Below, piece after piece: positions 62,901 to 64,000 of a stretch of DNA of 64,000 bases. Positions within the stretch are counted from its first letter, which is position 1. Each line of letters begins with the position of its first letter. Origin of the DNA: Verrucomicrobiaceae bacterium (GTDB taxonomy: Bacteria; Verrucomicrobiota; Verrucomicrobiia; Verrucomicrobiales; Verrucomicrobiaceae); assembly GCA_027484445.1 (NCBI GenBank), contig JAIXSY010000032.1:62001-126000 (forward strand). The letters run 5' to 3'. Under the pieces are notes generated by a model that saw only the letters and a list, made by a program, of their open reading frames with translations, made no database searches and was not told where the DNA came from. A program made the position numbers and the translations under genes.

Positions 62901-63058
62901 CGCACGAGCCCGGCAAAGAAATCCTCTACCCCGTCGCCGTCGTCATCGTCGGCGGCCTCGTCAGCAGCACCTTCCTCGACCTCATGGTCACCCCCGCCGT
63001 GTTTTACCTTTTCGGAAGAAAGGCTGCTCAACGAGCCATGCATTCTTTTGCCACCTGA
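59906..63058 (+). CDS. Heavy-metal efflux RND transporter, inner-membrane pump (CusA/CzcA type)
   Basis: 1050 residues, the usual RND size. First helix near 12-30, docking and porter loops, then helices with the proton-relay motif GMVVDDAIVDVENV near 408-421; the second half begins near 540 with LLIAALMLYPMMGKEFLPTFNEG. Residues about 424-445 (SDAGTLARKESSHRGQECPR) are an insertion in the cytoplasmic loop after that motif, encoded by a double-palindrome element. The gene follows the toxin-antitoxin pair, which separates it from its adaptor by about 730 bases. The metal cannot be told; Cu/Ag or Co/Zn/Cd are possible. Confidence 0.94.
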   Translation: MLNALIRFSLHHRPLILMAALLVLLFGYQTLTQLPVEVLPDMTKPTVTILTEAPGLAPEEVETLVTQPLESAVQGVGGLERLRSNSDVGLSLIFAEFAWGTDIYRARQLVQERMQSVLSSLPKDVTPGMTPVSSLMGEILLVGLRCEKKPGEDGYIAPMDLRTMADWTLRRRLQSISGIAEVLTIGGGVKQIQVEANPHRLAAFGITFAEVQAAVSLAAGNATSGYLQAGPREIMVRNLGMTTSLDDLAKTVIKTVGSRPVLISDVAEVRHAVQTMRGDASVNGTMGVILSIDKAPGFDTLKLSAQIEAALEELRPTLPEGVTVEIMFRQGDFIEHAISNLKEAIRDGAIMVTIILFLFLLSLRTTAITLMAMPLSFAVTILTFKAFGVSVNSMTLGGLAVAIGMVVDDAIVDVENVWRRLRESDAGTLARKESSHRGQECPRHLEIIASASSEVRNSILYATVLIILVFMPLFGLEGLEGCLFRPIAIATITSMAASFVVSLTVIPVLCSLLLKTGGKAHGDGFIVKAMKWIVERTFLKIALGAPTIVLLIAGVLLIAALMLYPMMGKEFLPTFNEGSATISLASAPGTSLAQSNEIGDVGTRLLQSISEVKSVGRRAGRAEKDDHVMPVSVNEFDVEFKEGGRHREVVFEEIRQKLSAIPGTFLNVGQPIGHRLSHMLSGAYWKIAVKIFGPDLNVLREKGAQVSEIGKTIPGLTDVGVEAQVPIAQIKIEVNRERALAYGVQPGQINEQVSSMLGGETMTELREGQRTVDLVLRLPESWRDSPEKLGSLLIETDQGQRIPLNLVADIREGKGPNVINRENTQRRIVIGANTSQRDLESLVTRWEAKVKEKVKLPEGYFLRFEGEFQAQQAAAKRIAFYFGLVLIAVTILLFGYFRSLSLALQVMLNIPLALMGGLALTFVLINNISIATIVGFIAVGGVAARNGIMMISHYLHLMEHEGEKFTRQMIVRGTLERLVPVLMTALSAGIALIPLLLAAHEPGKEILYPVAVVIVGGLVSSTFLDLMVTPAVFYLFGRKAAQRAMHSFAT
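61181..61232. repeat. Double-palindrome element in frame within the RND pump gene
   Basis: Two perfect hairpins with 7-bp stems and 4-base loops: 61181-61198 (GCGGGCA, CTCT, TGCCCGC) and 61215-61232 (GCGGACA, GGAG, TGTCCGC), 16 bases apart. The arms are imperfect reverse complements of each other (GAtGCGGgCACTCtTG and GAcGCGGaCACTCcTG), with changes balanced within each stem. Length and phase keep the frame open. Same design as 128-183. Confidence 0.8.
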
Positions 63059-63086
63059 ATTTTTTAACTTTCGCCTAACTACACCC

Positions 63087-63533
63087 ATGAAAAACCAACT
63101 CATCCTACTCGTCACCCTACTGACCCACCTCGCCTTTGCCCACGAAGGTGTCGAACTGGGACCCAATGGCGGCCGCATCCTTGAATTCAGTGAAAATGAA
63201 ACCATGCACGGCGAGATCACCGTGAAGGGTGATCAGTTTCACATCACTCTTTTCGACAAGGACATGAAACCCATCGCCGTGGACAAACAATCCCTCAGCG
63301 CCACCACGGGCGACCGTTCTCAGCCTGTGAAATTGGCCGTCATGAAAGGACCCAATGGGTTTGTCTTGCCCATCGTGAAGCCTGGAGACTGGCTCATCCT
63401 TCGTTTCAAAGACCATCAGGACGCCAAAGCCATCACCGCACGTCTGGAATACAACACCGCTACGTGTGAAGAATGCCAGTCCGCTGAATGGCTCTGCCGT
63501 TGCCAGCCTAACTCGGGCGGCCCAAAACCCTAA
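63087..63533 (+). CDS. Small exported protein with Cys-rich C terminus, last gene of the efflux operon
   Basis: 148 residues from ATG 63087; a longer frame overlaps the pump gene. Signal peptide about 1-18 (ending AFA), then HEGVELGPNGGRILEFSENETMHGEI and a beta-rich domain of about 110 residues, ending in a Cys cluster near 131-142 (CEECQSAEWLCRC). The N-terminal His/Glu and C-terminal Cys suggest metal binding in the periplasm. It starts 28 bases after the pump stop. No named family recognised. Confidence 0.75.
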   Translation: MKNQLILLVTLLTHLAFAHEGVELGPNGGRILEFSENETMHGEITVKGDQFHITLFDKDMKPIAVDKQSLSATTGDRSQPVKLAVMKGPNGFVLPIVKPGDWLILRFKDHQDAKAITARLEYNTATCEECQSAEWLCRCQPNSGGPKP

Positions 63534-63703
63534 GGCCTTGGCAGAAAAAAGGTTCCCAGGGTGTGCTGCATCCGCTGCGGTTGTTCAAAACCCGGTGGAT
63601 TAGGATTGACCCACCCTGCTGATTTTGAGTAGCTTATCGCAAATTTTGCGGACTCCCAACCCGTCACGAGCCACGCAGAAAGTTACTGGAACATTCTTTG
63701 ACC

Positions 63704-64000
63704 ATGCTCCGCACATCTGTCATTTCGCTCTTTTTGTTGGGAATCTCCATGGTCTTTTCAGGATCTGCCTGGGCCCTTGTGGATGCCTATTCCTCAGGTC
63801 CTGGCGTCGGTAGCGCCGATCTTTTGGATGACGTCTGGCAATCCACTTACCATGCCTGGGGCATGGACCCGAATGGAGATGATGACCAAGACGGCTGCAC
63901 CAATCTCCAAGAATCTACCTTGGGCACGGATCCTCGAAATCCTAGCGATTGTCTCAAGATGGGAAAAATCGACGCTGAGGGCGAGAGCATCACGCTCCGA
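63704..64000 (+). CDS. Exported protein with calcium-binding-type repeat, partial (truncated by window edge)
   Basis: The frame opens at ATG 63704 and runs off the right edge (99 codons seen). Signal peptide about 1-25 (ending AWA). The stretch WGMDPNGDDDQDGCTNLQESTLGTDPRNPSD near 52-82 has the DxDxDG-like acidic loop and GTDPxNPxS ending found in thrombospondin type 3 and dockerin-like calcium-binding repeats. The full domain content is unknown. About 170 bases separate it from the efflux operon, with no clear terminator. Confidence 0.75.
   Translation, partial: MLRTSVISLFLLGISMVFSGSAWALVDAYSSGPGVGSADLLDDVWQSTYHAWGMDPNGDDDQDGCTNLQESTLGTDPRNPSDCLKMGKIDAEGESITLR

Noticed and set aside
1..64000. 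CRISPR arrays, tRNA or rRNA genes, transposases, prophage genes
   Set aside because: Looked for by eye on both strands; no array of spaced identical repeats, no cloverleaf with a T-loop, and no transposase or integrase motif found.

Overview
The window reads as a chromosomal segment of a member of the Verrucomicrobiota (most like Verrucomicrobiales, Prosthecobacter-type relatives). Evidence: a PVC-type membrane-bound dehydrogenase at the left edge, a large cytochrome/DUF1592-type protein of the planctomycete-verrucomicrobial kind, a FitA-like/VapC pair, a hybrid type II secretion/type IV pilus locus, an HME-type RND pump and uniformly high G+C coding sequence. This is a judgement from protein families, not from a database search. 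No rRNA, tRNA, CRISPR, prophage or transposase gene was seen.

Layout, left to right. 1-7.3 kb: truncated dehydrogenase, a two-repeat lipoprotein, rlmH, a four-PAS orphan histidine kinase, then an SDR dehydrogenase and a fumarylacetoacetate-hydrolase-family enzyme that look like a sugar-acid catabolic pair. 7.5-18.3 kb: a minus-strand pseudopilus/secretion operon in the order prepilin, prepilin, GspL/PilN-like, GspM/PilO-like, PilT, GspE, GspF, secretin, prepilin. 18.4-22.8 kb: ECF sigma factor convergent with a DUF1592-type protein, then an RRM RNA-binding protein. 23.2-27 kb: a compact operon carbamoyltransferase, SxtJ-like membrane protein, DUF5989 micro-protein, SGNH hydrolase. 27.3-30.4 kb: a tandem of an active Deg-type protease and a catalytically decayed paralogue.

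30.4-39.4 kb: a minus-strand peptide ABC importer of the Yej/Opp type (two permeases with unusual periplasmic insertions, a lipoprotein binding protein and two ATPases) that runs on into a nuclease-fold protein and a small secreted protein. 39.7-43.9 kb: a PelA-like two-domain protein with a decayed deacetylase site, followed by a tetratricopeptide protein. 44-45.4 kb: xylose isomerase with a strong terminator. 45.5-56 kb: a dense housekeeping stretch (histidine phosphatase, NIPSNAP, lnt, rnhC, HU, MarC, rsmD, TRIC channel, DUF151 nuclease, thiS, PBP4-type peptidase, ribD, gmhB). 56-63.5 kb: a heavy-metal efflux operon (His-rich protein, TolC-like, DUF3147, adaptor, RND pump, secreted Cys/His protein) interrupted by an antisense toxin-antitoxin pair. 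The window ends in a partial secreted calcium-binding-repeat protein.

The most unusual signals are at the DNA level. A double-palindrome element (two arms, each itself a 7-4-7 hairpin, together an imperfect inverted repeat) sits in frame inside two unrelated genes, the dehydrogenase (128-183) and the RND pump (61181-61232). A degenerate 7-base periodic repeat with AAC at every seventh base occurs three times (558-592, 6379-6413, 36589-36612), inside or at the edges of genes. At the protein level the best candidates for under-described systems are the carbamoyltransferase/SxtJ/DUF5989/SGNH operon, the active/inactive protease pair, the reduced PelA-like locus and the Yej-type permease carrying a MORN-like insert.
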